Part shown: piece after piece, positions 54,344-63,842 of the stretch
Numbering within the stretch: the stretch's first letter is position 1
Layout: the number at the start of each line of letters is the position of its first letter
Source of the DNA: Bradyrhizobium diazoefficiens
GTDB taxonomy: Bacteria > Pseudomonadota > Alphaproteobacteria > Rhizobiales > Xanthobacteraceae
NCBI RefSeq assembly: GCF_016612535.1
Contig: NZ_JAENXS010000001.1
Location: 62,001 to 126,000, forward strand
Length of the DNA stretch: 64,000 nt
Direction: 5' to 3'
Made by a program: the position numbers and the translations under genes
The notes under the pieces: model-generated
What the model was told of the DNA's origin: nothing
The model's input: the letters and a program-made list of their open reading frames with translations, nothing else
The model's database searches: none

Positions 54344-55607
54344 ATGAGTGCCGCCGGAAATGAGCCGCTTGCCCGCCAGGCGCTGGCGTTTGTCCTGGCC
54401 GGTGGACGCGGCAGCCGGCTGCTGGAGCTGACCGACCGGCGCGCCAAGCCCGCGGTCTATTTCGGCGGCAAATCCCGCATCATCGATTTCGCGCTGTCGA
54501 ACGCGGTGAACTCCGGCATCCGCCGCATCGCAGTCGCCACCCAGTACAAGGCGCACAGCCTGATCCGGCATCTTCAGATGGGCTGGAACCTTCTTCCGCC
54601 CCGAGCGCAACGAGAGCTTTGACATCCTGCCTGCGAGCCAGCGCGTCTCTGAGAACATGTGGTATGTCGGCACGGCGGATGCGATCTACCAGAACATCGA
54701 CATCATCGAGTCGCATGCTTGCCGCTTCATCGTCGTGCTCGCCGGCGACCATATCTACAAAATGGACTACGAGGTGATGCTGCGGCAGCATGTCGACAGC
54801 GGAGCCGACGTCACCGTGGGCTGCCTCGAAATGCCGCGCGCGGAATCTTCGGGCTTCGGCATCATACATGTCGACGAGAACGGCTGGATCCAGGAGTTTC
54901 TGGAGAAGCCCAAGGATCCGCCGCCGATGCCCGGCAAGCCGGACGTCTCGCTCGCAAGCATGGGCATCTACGTTTTCGACGCCAAATTCCTGTTCGACGA
55001 GTTGAAGCGTGACGCCGAGGATCCGAACTCCAATCACGATTTCGGCAAGGACATCATCCCCTACATCGTCAAGAACGGCCGCGCGATCGCGCACCAGTTC
55101 TCAACGTCATGCGTTCGTTCCGGCAACGACGATGGCTCCTATTGGCGCGACGTCGGCACGGTCGATGCTTATTGGGCCGCCAATATCGACTTGACCGACG
55201 TGGTTCCGGAGCTCGATTTGTTCGACCGCGCTTGGCCGATCTGGTCCTATGCGGAGATCACGCCGCCCGCGAAATTCGTCCACGACGAGGAGAGCCGGCG
55301 CGGTTCGGCGGTGAGCTCGCTGGTCTCGGGCGGCTGCATCATCTCCGGCGCCTCGTTGCGCCGCTCGCTGCTGTTTACCGGCGTGCGCATCAATTCCTAC
55401 GCCAATGTCGAGAACGCCGTCATCATGCCTTACGTCAATGTCGGGCGCGGAGCGCGGCTGAAGAACGTCGTGATCGACCGCGGCATCGAAATCCCCGAGG
55501 GGCTCGTCGTCGGCGAGGATCCCGAGCTCGACGCAAAACGCTTCCGCACCACCGAGCAGGGCATCTCGCTGATCACCCAGACCATGATCGACAGGCTCAA
55601 TACATGA
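54344..55607 (+). pseudogene. glgC: Glucose-1-phosphate adenylyltransferase, single-base frameshift
   Basis: The first 82 codons ([39 protein letters not shown]) and the rest from about 54591 both match GlgC, but they lie in different frames. One extra C at 54589-54590 breaks the frame; without it the sequence reads [20 protein letters not shown] across the joint and the protein would be 420 residues, the normal length. Substrate blocks [12 protein letters not shown] region, DVGTVDAYW and the left-handed helix domain are intact downstream. GlgC makes ADP-glucose for glycogen. An ATG at 54657 could restart translation of a fragment. A real mutation or a sequencing error are both possible. The stop overlaps glgA. 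Confidence 0.9.
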
Positions 55608-57037
55608 CGCCTGTTCGCGTCCTCGCGGTCGCTTCTGAAGTCTACCCCATTATCAAGACCGGCGGCCTCGCGGATGTCGCGGGCGCGCTGCCGATCGCGC
55701 TGAAGGCGCACGGCGTCGAGATGCGCACGCTGATGCCGGGCTACCCGGACGTGATGCGGCTGCTCGCGGGTGCGGAGGAAATCCGGCGCTGGCCGGATTA
55801 TTTCGGCGGCCCGGGCCGGCTGCTCGCCGGCTCTCATGATGGGCTCGATCTGTTCGTGCTCGACGTGCCGCATCTCTATGCGCGACCGGGCACCCCCTAC
55901 GTCACCGCTGAAGGTGTCGACTGGCCCGACAACGGCGTGCGCTTCGCGGCGCTGTCGCGCGTGGCGGCCGATATCGGCCACGGCCTGGTCTCCGCTTTCG
56001 TGCCCGACGTCGTGCACGCCCACGACTGGCAGGCCGGGCTCGCGCCGGCCTATCTGCACTATGACGGCGGAACGCGGCCCGGCACGGTGATGACCATTCA
56101 CAACATGGCCTATCAGGGCAAGTTCGACCGTGCGCTGACGGACGCGATCGGCCTGCCCCCGGAGGCGTCGTTCGACGTCCACGGGCTCGAATATTTCGGC
56201 GGCATCAGTTTTTTGAAAGCCGGGCTGCAACTCGCCGATCGCATCACCACCGTGTCGCCGACCTATGCGCGGGAGATCCAGAGCGACGAAGGCGGCATGG
56301 GCCTCGGCGGCCTGCTGCGCGAGCGCGCAGGCGTGTTGAGCGGCATCATCAACGGCATCGACATTTCAGTCTGGAATCCGCACACCGATCCGCACATTGC
56401 CTATCGCTTCAGCGCGAACGAATTGTCATTTCGTTCGGCCAACAAGGCGGCGCTGCAGCAGCGGCTCGGCCTCGATCCGCGGCCGGATGCGCTGCTGCTC
56501 GGCGTCATCAGCCGCCTGTCGTGGCAGAAAGGGCTCGATCTCCTGCTCGAGGCGATGCCCACCATCCTCGGCGACGGCATGCAATTGGCTCTGCTCGGCA
56601 GCGGCGATGCCGAGCTCCAGGATCGCTACCAGGGAACGGCGCGTGGTCATCCGGGGCGGATCGCGGCTGTGATCGGCTATGACGAGGCGCTGGCGCATCT
56701 GATCCAGGCGGGCTCGGACGCACTGCTGGTGCCGTCGCGGTTCGAGCCGTGCGGCCTGACCCAGCTCTGCGCGCTGCGCTACGGCGCCGTGCCGATCGTG
56801 TCGCGCGTCGGCGGACTCGCCGATACCGTCAGCGAGGCAACGGGATTCACGTTCGGACCGGTCACATCAGCAAATCTTTCGGCTGCGCTGGGACGCGCGA
56901 GCTTCGCGTTCCACAACAAGGCGGCGTGGCGGCAATTGCAGCTCACGGGCCTTGCGACCGATGTCTCCTGGCGCAACCGCGCCGGCGAATACGCCGCGCT
57001 CTATCGCGACTTGATGGCATCCCGCCGCGCGGCGTGA
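55604..57037 (+). CDS. glgA: Glycogen synthase
   Basis: Protein of 477 residues, normal GlgA length, with GT5/GT-B fold. The ADP-glucose binding KTGGLADV block is at residues 18-25, [11 protein letters not shown] near 140, [12 protein letters not shown] near 300 and the C-terminal [14 protein letters not shown] with the catalytic Glu near 375. It extends alpha-1,4-glucan from ADP-glucose. Its ATG overlaps the glgC stop as ATGA. If the glgC frameshift is real, coupled translation from the upstream gene would be lost and only restart near 54657 could keep it. No glgB, glgX or glgP gene lies in the window. Confidence 0.95.
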   Translation: MTPVRVLAVASEVYPIIKTGGLADVAGALPIALKAHGVEMRTLMPGYPDVMRLLAGAEEIRRWPDYFGGPGRLLAGSHDGLDLFVLDVPHLYARPGTPYVTAEGVDWPDNGVRFAALSRVAADIGHGLVSAFVPDVVHAHDWQAGLAPAYLHYDGGTRPGTVMTIHNMAYQGKFDRALTDAIGLPPEASFDVHGLEYFGGISFLKAGLQLADRITTVSPTYAREIQSDEGGMGLGGLLRERAGVLSGIINGIDISVWNPHTDPHIAYRFSANELSFRSANKAALQQRLGLDPRPDALLLGVISRLSWQKGLDLLLEAMPTILGDGMQLALLGSGDAELQDRYQGTARGHPGRIAAVIGYDEALAHLIQAGSDALLVPSRFEPCGLTQLCALRYGAVPIVSRVGGLADTVSEATGFTFGPVTSANLSAALGRASFAFHNKAAWRQLQLTGLATDVSWRNRAGEYAALYRDLMASRRAA

Positions 57038-57067
57038 CCACCGTCGAATCCGTGCTATAGAGCCGGC

Positions 57068-57328
57068 ATGGAACCCTTCGCGATCAAGTTGATCGGCTTT
57101 GCCGCCGCCACCTGCACCACCGTCGCCTATGCGCCTCAGGTCCTCAAGGTCTGGAAGACCCGCTCGGCGCGCGACATTTCGCTTGGCATGTTTCTCATCA
57201 TGGTGCTGGGCCTGGCGCTCTGGCTGATCTACGGCCTGCTCTCAGGCGACGCGCCGCTGGTCGCCGCCAACGCCATCACCATGCTGCTCGCCGGCGGCAT
57301 CCTGGTGATGAAGCTGAGATACGGGTGA
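57068..57328 (+). CDS. SemiSWEET sugar transporter
   Basis: Protein of 86 residues with three membrane helices and the PQ-loop motif in helix 1 (VAYAPQVLKVWKTRSARDIS) followed by GMFLIMVLGLALWLIYG. This is the SemiSWEET (MtN3-like) half-transporter, which works as a dimer; a Bradyrhizobium member is reported to carry sucrose. The conserved Pro, Gln and the Trp/Asn positions of the sugar site (LWLIYG, AANAIT) are present. It lies 30 bases after glgA in the same direction, so it may be co-transcribed with glycogen genes. Confidence 0.92.
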   Translation: MEPFAIKLIGFAAATCTTVAYAPQVLKVWKTRSARDISLGMFLIMVLGLALWLIYGLLSGDAPLVAANAITMLLAGGILVMKLRYG

Positions 57329-57340
57329 GGCTTTCTTCGC

Positions 57341-57505
57341 CTCTCCCCGCTTGCGGGGAGAGGCCGGATCGCCTCGGCGATGCGAAGCATCGTCCGGTGC
57401 GATCCGGGTGAGGGGGAGTCTCCGCGAGTCCAATTGTCACCGCGATTGCGGAGACGGCCCCTCACCCCAACCCTCTCCCCGTAAGAACGGGGAGAGGGAG
57501 AAGAG
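57341..57505. repeat. Complex palindromic repeat between convergent genes
   Basis: A chain of inverted repeats fills the gap: CCTCTCCCCG / CGGGGAGAGG at 57341-57364, CCGGATCG / CGATCCGG at 57365-57408 with an inner CGATGC / GCATCG, GTGAGGGG / CCCCTCAC at about 57409-57466 enclosing GTCTCCGC / GCGGAGAC, and a final CTCTCCCCG / CGGGGAGAG near 57500. Such composites are frequent in rhizobial genomes. It probably ends transcription from both sides. Confidence 0.8.
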
Positions 57506-57510
57506 TCTCA

Positions 57511-58305
57511 TCATCCGAACACATACGACGCCATCGCCACATTCGCGACCTCGTCGACAAAAACGCGGTGGCCGACATCGCTGCCGGCAGCGCCGGCGAC
57601 AACCATCAGCGGCAGCAGATGGTCTTCGCGGGGATGGGCGAGGCGCGCGCCAGGCGCACTCTCCCAATCGACCAGCATCGCGGTGCGGCGCGCCGCATCT
57701 GGCGCGCTGATCGCCTCGTTCAGGTAAGCCTCGAAGTCGTAGGACACCGGCTTCGACTCCGCGCGTCCAAAACCGCGCATGTTGTGATAGGTGAGCCCGC
57801 TGCCGACGACCAGAATGCCTTCGTCGCGCAGCGACGCGATCGCCTGCCCGGCCTTGATGTGCTCGGCCGCGCCGTAACTCGATTTCAGCGACAGCAGCAC
57901 GATCGGAATGTCCGCATTCGGATACATCAGGCCGAGCGGCACGAAGGTGCCGTGGTCAAAACCCTGATTGGCATCTTCCCGGCAATCGAGGCCGGCGCGC
58001 GCAAGCAGCGCCTTCACCTCTACGGCAAGCTCGGGCTGGCCCGGCGCCGGATATTCGATGTGATAGGTATGCTCGGGGAAACCGTAATAGTCGTACACCA
58101 TCGGCGGATGCGCCGAGGTCGACACGGTGAAGGCGTCGGCCTCCCAATGGCCGGTGATGACCAGCACCGCCTTCGGCCGCGCGGGCAGAAGCTGCGGCAA
58201 CCGGCCGAACTCCGCAACGGTCTTGGCATACTGCACCCGCCTGTCCTCCATGAAGGGCCAGGGGCCGCCGCCATGCGACAGGAAGAGGGTCGGAAATCGC
58301 GTCAT
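57511..58305 (-). CDS. DODA-type extradiol dioxygenase (LigB/YgiD family)
   Basis: Protein of 264 residues in the class III extradiol dioxygenase family (LigB superfamily), which opens catechol-type rings with a non-haem metal. Metal ligands are visible as His in LFLSHGGGPW near the N-terminus, His in VITGHWE and HPPMVYDYYGFPEH, and His in GFDHGTFVPL. The pattern is that of DOPA-dioxygenase-like YgiD proteins. It is cytoplasmic and stands alone; an aromatic substrate is expected but not known. The ATG at 58305 gives the family-normal short N-terminus. Confidence 0.88.
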   Translation of the reverse strand: MTRFPTLFLSHGGGPWPFMEDRRVQYAKTVAEFGRLPQLLPARPKAVLVITGHWEADAFTVSTSAHPPMVYDYYGFPEHTYHIEYPAPGQPELAVEVKALLARAGLDCREDANQGFDHGTFVPLGLMYPNADIPIVLLSLKSSYGAAEHIKAGQAIASLRDEGILVVGSGLTYHNMRGFGRAESKPVSYDFEAYLNEAISAPDAARRTAMLVDWESAPGARLAHPREDHLLPLMVVAGAAGSDVGHRVFVDEVANVAMASYVFG

Positions 58306-58466
58306 TTGTGCCGGCTCGTCTCGTTGACAACATGCGCGTGCGAACGGCCCGCGCGATCGGCGGCGAGCATAGGCAAACCGGTATGGTTAGCAAGCCGTTA
58401 ACGATTTGCCGCCCACAATCCAGCCGTGGCCGAAGGAATCGGCCAGAAGACAAGCGAGACGTTGAG

Positions 58467-58646
58467 ATGAAGAAGTTTGCGCTGGGGGACGTCGTCAACA
58501 GCGACAAGGGCCGTCGCGGGGTCGTCCGTGCCGCCTACCGCTCGAAGGAAGGCCAGCAGTTCTACGCCGTCGAGAAGGACGGCGCGATGGACTATCTGGA
58601 GGAAGACCGGCTCAGCGCGGCCCCGCGCGTCGAGCTCGCGGCCTAA
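58467..58646 (+). CDS. Small conserved-type hypothetical protein
   Basis: Protein of 59 residues: MKKFALGDVVNSDKGRRGVV, then a strand pair QQFYAVEKDGAMDYLEEDRL. It looks like a small beta-barrel of the KOW/Tudor kind (valve-like strands with charged turns), but no family is recognised with certainty. The frame is open further upstream, yet the ATG at 58467 begins the conserved-looking region. It ends 7 bases from the convergent esterase gene. Confidence 0.65.
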   Translation: MKKFALGDVVNSDKGRRGVVRAAYRSKEGQQFYAVEKDGAMDYLEEDRLSAAPRVELAA

Positions 58647-58653
58647 ATCCAAC

Positions 58654-60126
58654 TCATTTTTTGCTCTCATGCGCGATGCGGTCCAGACGCTCCGACCAGG
58701 GGTCGTCACCGCTCGCGATCCGATCGTTCGCGATCAGCAGCAGACGATCGCGATCTGAGGCCGCATCCCAATGCGGCAGCTCCGTGCCGTTGGGATCGCC
58801 GCTTTTTGCGAAATTGATCCAATAGGCCCGCATGCGGTTTGCGACCTCGCGATCCCTGCGCGAGAAGATGCCCGCGCCGGGCACGCCCTCGGCGCCGAAG
58901 ATGAACTGCAACTCGCGCCCGTGGCCTTCGTCGGGATTGCCGCGCCGGGCTTCCGGCACATAGGCAAAGCGATAGCGGAAGGTCGGCGCGCCGGTCGCAG
59001 CATGAAGCCTGGCGAGCATTCGCACCGGCTCGGAGAAGACCTTGTCAGTGTAGAAGCTCCCCGCAACGTCTGACGATTTGACGGCGTCAGGATAGAGCTT
59101 GCGCAGTTCGCCGACGTTCTCGCCGGACGATGACAGCACCTCCTTGATCTCCAGCTCGCTGTCGAAGCGGGTCTCGTCCTCGTTCGAGCCGACGATCAGG
59201 GGAATGCGGCTCTGATGTCCCGCTGCAAATCCGGCGGCGATGTCCTCCGTCACCAAATTTCCATCCACCGCCGGCGCAAAGCTGCGTGGCGATGTTTCCA
59301 GCAGACGCCTTTCAGCGGCAAGCAGCCGTGCCGGTTCGACCGAGCGCAAATCCCCCTCGTGCCCGAGCGTGGCGACAAACTCCCGGCCTGCGGCCTCGGC
59401 CTCTTGCGACGACGGCAGGCGCGCGCGGCCGGGCACCGATTGCAAAATGGCTTTCTGGAAGAGATCGCGTGATTGGGCGCACAGCATCAACAGCGCAATC
59501 GATGTCGCGCCGGCGCCGTTGCCAAACAGCGTGACGTTGTTCGCATCGCCACCGAACGCCGCGATGTTGTCGCGCACCCAGCGCAGCGACGTGATCTGGT
59601 CCATCAAGCCGAAATTGCCGGAACCGCCGTCCCACAGCGCGGGATGCGTGAGCCAGCCGAGCGCACCCAGACGATAATTCACGGTGACCACGATGAGCCC
59701 GGCCTGCGCGAGCCTGGCGCCATCAAACAGCGGATCATTGGCGGTCCCCGTGACAAAGCCGCCGCCATGGATGAACACCATCACCGGCAGCGGCCCGTCG
59801 ACGCCGAAGGGGCGAAACACGTTGAGCGTGAGGCAATTTTCGCGCGAAGCCGGCATCAAGGGCTGGAGACAGGGCGGCCCGTAGTCGTAGGCCGTGATCA
59901 TCTCCGAACTCTCGGGCAAGGCCTGCGGCGGACGCCAGCGCAGGCTGCCGACCGGCGGCGCGGCATAGGCCAGCCCTTTGAACGACGCCACCTCGCCCTC
60001 GACCGCGCCGAGCATCTGGCCTTCGCGGGTCAATGCAAACGGAAACTGGCCGACCGGCTGGGCCACGGCCCTGCCCGCACAGCAGAGAACGACGGACGCC
60101 GCGACGAGTGCCAGCAGGAACCGCAT
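58654..60126 (-). CDS. Carboxylesterase type B-like protein lacking the nucleophile Ser
   Basis: Secreted protein of 490 residues with signal peptide (cleavage near GRAVA/Q) and the carboxylesterase/lipase type B fold: FKGLAYAAPPVGSLRWRPPQ, the oxyanion hole HGGGFVTG near 110 and the long C-terminal half. The nucleophile elbow, normally FGESAGG, reads LFGNGAGATS, with Gly at residue 204 instead of Ser. The other triad members look present (Glu in GSNEDETRF, His in GHGRELQFIFG). It is therefore probably not a classical esterase and may be a binding protein or an inactive relative. ATG 60126 starts the signal peptide. Confidence 0.85.
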   Translation of the reverse strand: MRFLLALVAASVVLCCAGRAVAQPVGQFPFALTREGQMLGAVEGEVASFKGLAYAAPPVGSLRWRPPQALPESSEMITAYDYGPPCLQPLMPASRENCLTLNVFRPFGVDGPLPVMVFIHGGGFVTGTANDPLFDGARLAQAGLIVVTVNYRLGALGWLTHPALWDGGSGNFGLMDQITSLRWVRDNIAAFGGDANNVTLFGNGAGATSIALLMLCAQSRDLFQKAILQSVPGRARLPSSQEAEAAGREFVATLGHEGDLRSVEPARLLAAERRLLETSPRSFAPAVDGNLVTEDIAAGFAAGHQSRIPLIVGSNEDETRFDSELEIKEVLSSSGENVGELRKLYPDAVKSSDVAGSFYTDKVFSEPVRMLARLHAATGAPTFRYRFAYVPEARRGNPDEGHGRELQFIFGAEGVPGAGIFSRRDREVANRMRAYWINFAKSGDPNGTELPHWDAASDRDRLLLIANDRIASGDDPWSERLDRIAHESKK

Positions 60127-60208
60127 CTTCGGGTGATCTCGATGCGCGAAAAGGTTCCCCTTGAGGTTACGTCCACGCCCAGCGGCGAGGCAAGCGCCGT
60201 GGCGGCGG

Positions 60209-60418
60209 CTAGCCGCCCTTGGCAATGATCTCCGCCAGCGCGCGCCGCGCGATGATGCCGAGCTCGCCGAGCGTGGAGTGACCGGACCGCGCCGCCTCGA
60301 TCAGGCGCTCGGCGATGAACCTGCGGCTGTCGTGATCGCCGCCATGCGGCAATTGGCGGCACGTCTCCTCCAGGACAACGTCCATGTTGGCTTTGGTTCT
60401 CTCACTCAACTCTGTCAT
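60209..60418 (-). CDS. Small hypothetical helical protein
   Basis: Protein of 69 residues (MTELSERTKANMDVVLEETC ... LGELGIIARRALAEIIAKGG), mostly amphipathic helix, with one Cys and a charged middle (HGGDHDSRRFIAERLIEAAR). It has no signal peptide. It appears a genuine conserved-type small protein of unknown function. An upstream GTG-type start 13 codons earlier is possible. It lies upstream of the esterase gene in the same direction, 82 bases away. Confidence 0.6.
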   Translation of the reverse strand: MTELSERTKANMDVVLEETCRQLPHGGDHDSRRFIAERLIEAARSGHSTLGELGIIARRALAEIIAKGG

Positions 60419-60658
60419 GACGTCCGGCCGGTACGCGTGGCTTGTAACCGCAAGCATACACAGACGGATCGTGCATGATTAGCCCGGGCAATCACGGCCC
60501 AGTCACGGCCATTGTGCATCGCGATGCGTGCATCGAAGCAACCTTCGCGCCGCCACGACGAGGCCGCAAACGACTACCGAAGATTGCACTTGCTCTGATG
60601 ACAAGCCGAGCCTGCAGCGCTAGCCTGCCGGCAAAACAAAATACACGGGAGGAATGCC

Positions 60659-63349
60659 ATGCCTGATGCAATGGTTGCCGCGCGTGAGCCCGAAACGGCG
60701 AGCGGAACAGCCCAACAGGTCGATGTTGCCGTGGTCGGCGCCGGATTTGCCGGCCTCTATCTTCTCCATCGCCTGCGCAAGGCCGGCCTCTCGGCCGTCG
60801 GTCTCGACGAGGCCGGCGATATCGGCGGCACCTGGTACTGGAACCGCTATCCCGGCGCGCGCTGCGATATCCAGACCATCGACTACAGCTACACCTTCGA
60901 TCCGGAACTCGACAACGAGTGGACCTGGTCGGAGAAATACGCGACCCAGCCCGAGATCCTGCGCTATCTCGGCTTCGTCGCCGATCGCTACGATCTGCGC
61001 CGCGATATCCGCTTCAGGACCAAGGTGACCGAAGCCAGATGGGACGAGGCGACGGAGCGCTGGCAGCTCTGCACCGACAACGGCGCGCCGGTCTCCTGCC
61101 GCCACTACATCATGGCCACCGGCTGCCTCTCCGCGCCGAAGCCGCCGGAGATCGACGGCGTCAAGGATTTCGAAGGCAAGATCTATTTCACCGGACGCTG
61201 GCCGCATGACGGCGTCGATCTCGCGGGCAAGCGCGTCGCCGTGATCGGCACCGGCTCGTCGGCCATCCAGTCGATCCCGCTGATTGCCGAGCAGGCCGCG
61301 CATCTGACCGTGTTCCAGCGCACGCCGAATTTCGCGCTGCCCGCGCATAACGGCCCGGCGCCTGAGGATCGCAGGACCTTCTTCGAAAGCGACCGCGCCG
61401 CCTATCGCGATCAAGCGCGCCAGTCGATGGCCGGCGTGCCGTATCCGCAGCAGACGGTGGTGAGCTGGCAGTTGAGCGACGCCGAGCGTCGCGAACGTTT
61501 CGAGCGCGCCTGGGCTGCCGGCGACCTCGTCCATATCCTGACGCAACTCTGGGCCGATCAGGGCGTCGATTTCGACGGCAATGCGCTGATCGGCGAACTC
61601 ATCCGCGAGAAGATCGCCGCCGCCGTGAAGGACCCGGAGACCGCGGCGGCGCTGATGCCGCACGATCATCCGTTTGGCGCCAAGCGTCCCTGCCTCGATA
61701 CCAATTACTATGCGACCTACAACCGGCCGAACGTCACGCTGGTCAATCTGCGGCAGGAGCCGATCAAGGCGATCACCGCAACCGGCATCACCACCGGCAA
61801 ACGTCAGTTCGATGTCGACGCCATCGTGTTCGCGACCGGCTTCGACGCCATGACCGGCGCGATCCGCGCCGTGCATCCGATCACCGGGCGCGGCGGCAAG
61901 TCGCTGACCGATGTCTGGGCGCAGGGGCCGCAAAGCTATCTCGGGCTCACGGTCGCAGGCTTTCCGAACTTCTTCATGATCACCGGGCCCGGCAGCCCGT
62001 CGGTGCTGTCGAACATGCCGGTGTCGATCGAACAGCATGTCGACTGGGTCGTCGACCGCCTGGCTGCATTGCGCGATGCCGGCTTCACCACGATCGAGCC
62101 GACCGAAACGGCACAGGCCGGCTGGGGCCGGCACATGGCCGACTGCTCGATGGTGACCCTGCATCGGCTCGCCAACACCTGGTACACGGGCGCCAACGTT
62201 CCCGGCAAGGTGCAGGGCCTGATGCCTTACACCGGCGGCGTCGGCCCCTATCGCCGTATCTGCGACGAGGTCACGAGCCGCGGCATGCTCGGCTTCAAGC
62301 TCACCGGCCCCAACGGCGCCGCGCAGTGCAATGACGGCGAGGTGGTACGGCTGCAGCCGGACGTGCGGCTGGTGCTGAACCTGCTGGCGTCGCTGAACCT
62401 GCCGCCGATCGAGTCGATGGGCGCGATCGGCGCGCGCGCCTTCGTCAACGAGTTCAACAAGAGCCGCCCCGCAGGACGGCCGATCGGCGACATCGTCGAC
62501 GGCATTTTGCCCGGCGCGGATGGACCGCTGCCCTATCGCGTCTACAAGCCGGCCACGCCCGGACCGCATCAAATCGTAGTCTATTTCCATGGCGGCGGCT
62601 GGGTGCTCGGCGACGAGCAATCGGACGAACCGTTCTGCCGCGACATGGTGCGGCGGACCGGCCTGACCTTCGTCAGCGTCGGCTATCGCCACGCGCCCGA
62701 GCACCGTTTCCCGGCGGCCGCCGAAGACGGCTATGCGGCAACGCGCTGGATCTCCGAGCATCTGGCCGAGCTCGGCGGCAAGCCGGGCCCGGTGCTGGTG
62801 GCGGGCTGGAGCGCCGGCGGCAACATCGCGGCCGTTACCTGCCAGCTCGCGCGCGATCGTGGGGGCCCGCAGATCGCCGGCCAGCTGCTGGTGTGCCCGG
62901 TCACCGACTGCAGCATCGACCACTCGTCCTACACCGAGAATGCGACCGGCTACTTCCTGACGCAGTCGCTGATGTACTGGTTCCGGGACCTCTACTGCTC
63001 GCCGGCCGACTGCACCGATCCGCGCGTCTCGCCGCTGCGCGGCAAGGTCGCGGGCCTGCCACCTGCCCTTGTGGTCACCTGCGAGTTCGATCCGCTGCGC
63101 GACGAAGGCATCGCCTATGCGGAAGCGATGGCTGCCGCCGGCGTTCCGGTCGAGCAGTTGAGGGCGCGCGGCCATTTCCACTCGTCCTTTGCAATGGTCG
63201 ACGTGGTGATCACCGGCGTCCAGGGCCGGGTGCAGATGGCCCAGGCGCTGCGGCGCTTCGCCGGGCTTCCGCCGGAGGTCCGAAGCGGCGACGAGACCAG
63301 CCAGGGCCATGCGAGCCCAGGGCATGAGATCGCGGCGGCCGCGAGCTAG
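60659..63349 (+). CDS. Baeyer-Villiger-type flavin monooxygenase fused to HSL-family esterase
   Basis: Protein of 896 residues in two enzymes. Residues 20-550 are a flavoprotein monooxygenase: FAD loop [15 protein letters not shown], the long Baeyer-Villiger fingerprint [15 protein letters not shown], and the NADPH loop [10 protein letters not shown]. The short fingerprint FxGxxxHxxxW reads [11 protein letters not shown], with Phe177 in place of His. Residues 600-880 are an alpha/beta hydrolase of the hormone-sensitive-lipase class: HGGGW, nucleophile GWSAGG, Asp in EFDPLRDEG and His in GHFHSS, all intact. A ketone could be turned into an ester and the ester hydrolysed by one chain. Substrate is unknown. 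Confidence 0.9.
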   Translation: MPDAMVAAREPETASGTAQQVDVAVVGAGFAGLYLLHRLRKAGLSAVGLDEAGDIGGTWYWNRYPGARCDIQTIDYSYTFDPELDNEWTWSEKYATQPEILRYLGFVADRYDLRRDIRFRTKVTEARWDEATERWQLCTDNGAPVSCRHYIMATGCLSAPKPPEIDGVKDFEGKIYFTGRWPHDGVDLAGKRVAVIGTGSSAIQSIPLIAEQAAHLTVFQRTPNFALPAHNGPAPEDRRTFFESDRAAYRDQARQSMAGVPYPQQTVVSWQLSDAERRERFERAWAAGDLVHILTQLWADQGVDFDGNALIGELIREKIAAAVKDPETAAALMPHDHPFGAKRPCLDTNYYATYNRPNVTLVNLRQEPIKAITATGITTGKRQFDVDAIVFATGFDAMTGAIRAVHPITGRGGKSLTDVWAQGPQSYLGLTVAGFPNFFMITGPGSPSVLSNMPVSIEQHVDWVVDRLAALRDAGFTTIEPTETAQAGWGRHMADCSMVTLHRLANTWYTGANVPGKVQGLMPYTGGVGPYRRICDEVTSRGMLGFKLTGPNGAAQCNDGEVVRLQPDVRLVLNLLASLNLPPIESMGAIGARAFVNEFNKSRPAGRPIGDIVDGILPGADGPLPYRVYKPATPGPHQIVVYFHGGGWVLGDEQSDEPFCRDMVRRTGLTFVSVGYRHAPEHRFPAAAEDGYAATRWISEHLAELGGKPGPVLVAGWSAGGNIAAVTCQLARDRGGPQIAGQLLVCPVTDCSIDHSSYTENATGYFLTQSLMYWFRDLYCSPADCTDPRVSPLRGKVAGLPPALVVTCEFDPLRDEGIAYAEAMAAAGVPVEQLRARGHFHSSFAMVDVVITGVQGRVQMAQALRRFAGLPPEVRSGDETSQGHASPGHEIAAAAS

Positions 63350-63358
63350 GCCGCCATT

Positions 63359-63380
63359 GGCCGGGAACCTTTTCCCGGCC
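63359..63380 (+). terminator. Hairpin after the monooxygenase-esterase gene
   Basis: A 9-bp stem GGCCGGGAA / TTCCCGGCC with a 4-base loop lies 10 bases after the stop codon. No T-run follows, so it is a weak terminator candidate. Confidence 0.5.
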
Positions 63381-63479
63381 GCCGCGTTCTCAGAACGTGG
63401 CATTGAGATGCAGTGATGGGTATGACCCTGGCACGCGAGGTGTTGCGTGCTGGGGTTCTTTTTGCGTGAGGCGGGGGCG

Positions 63480-63752
63480 ATGGGCGGCGTATCAGTCGAG
63501 TCAAAGGTCGATTTCAGCGCGCGCGCCGCGCTGCATAAATGGCCGTCGCTCGCAAACGAGCGCCGGCCGGACCGAGACTCTTACCAGGTCAGCGAAGGCA
63601 CGCTCGACCAGTGCATCTCGGCTTTCATGGCGAAGCCGCCGGCAACCCGACATCTTTATGAGATTCACACGGCGCCGCAGCCGCCACTGGTGACCGATAT
63701 TCTCTCGCCCGAGCACGTCACCGAGCTGTCGCGACTACGCGAATTTCTGTGA
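63480..63752 (+). CDS. Hypothetical protein
   Basis: Protein of 90 residues beginning MGGVSVESKVDFSARAALHK, with a middle YQVSEGTLDQCISAFMAKPP and an acidic C-terminus ending ELSRLREFL. It has no signal peptide or membrane segment. ATG 63480 has AGGCGGGGG just upstream; the frame is open for 11 codons before it. The function is unknown; it lies 91 bases before another small gene in the same direction. Confidence 0.55.
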   Translation: MGGVSVESKVDFSARAALHKWPSLANERRPDRDSYQVSEGTLDQCISAFMAKPPATRHLYEIHTAPQPPLVTDILSPEHVTELSRLREFL

Positions 63753-63842
63753 AGGCGCGCAACAGCAGGAACCTTCTTCCGGCGGGTCCTGTTATCAGGG
63801 ATCGGAAGCCAATGCGTGGAAGTCAAGGCGTGAGTGCCTGCG

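Noticed and set aside
60620..63403. A 927-codon open frame on the minus strand opposite the monooxygenase-esterase gene
   Set aside because: It is the antisense of a high-GC gene with clear domains; its translation is Arg/Ala/Gly/Asp-rich with no recognisable fold.
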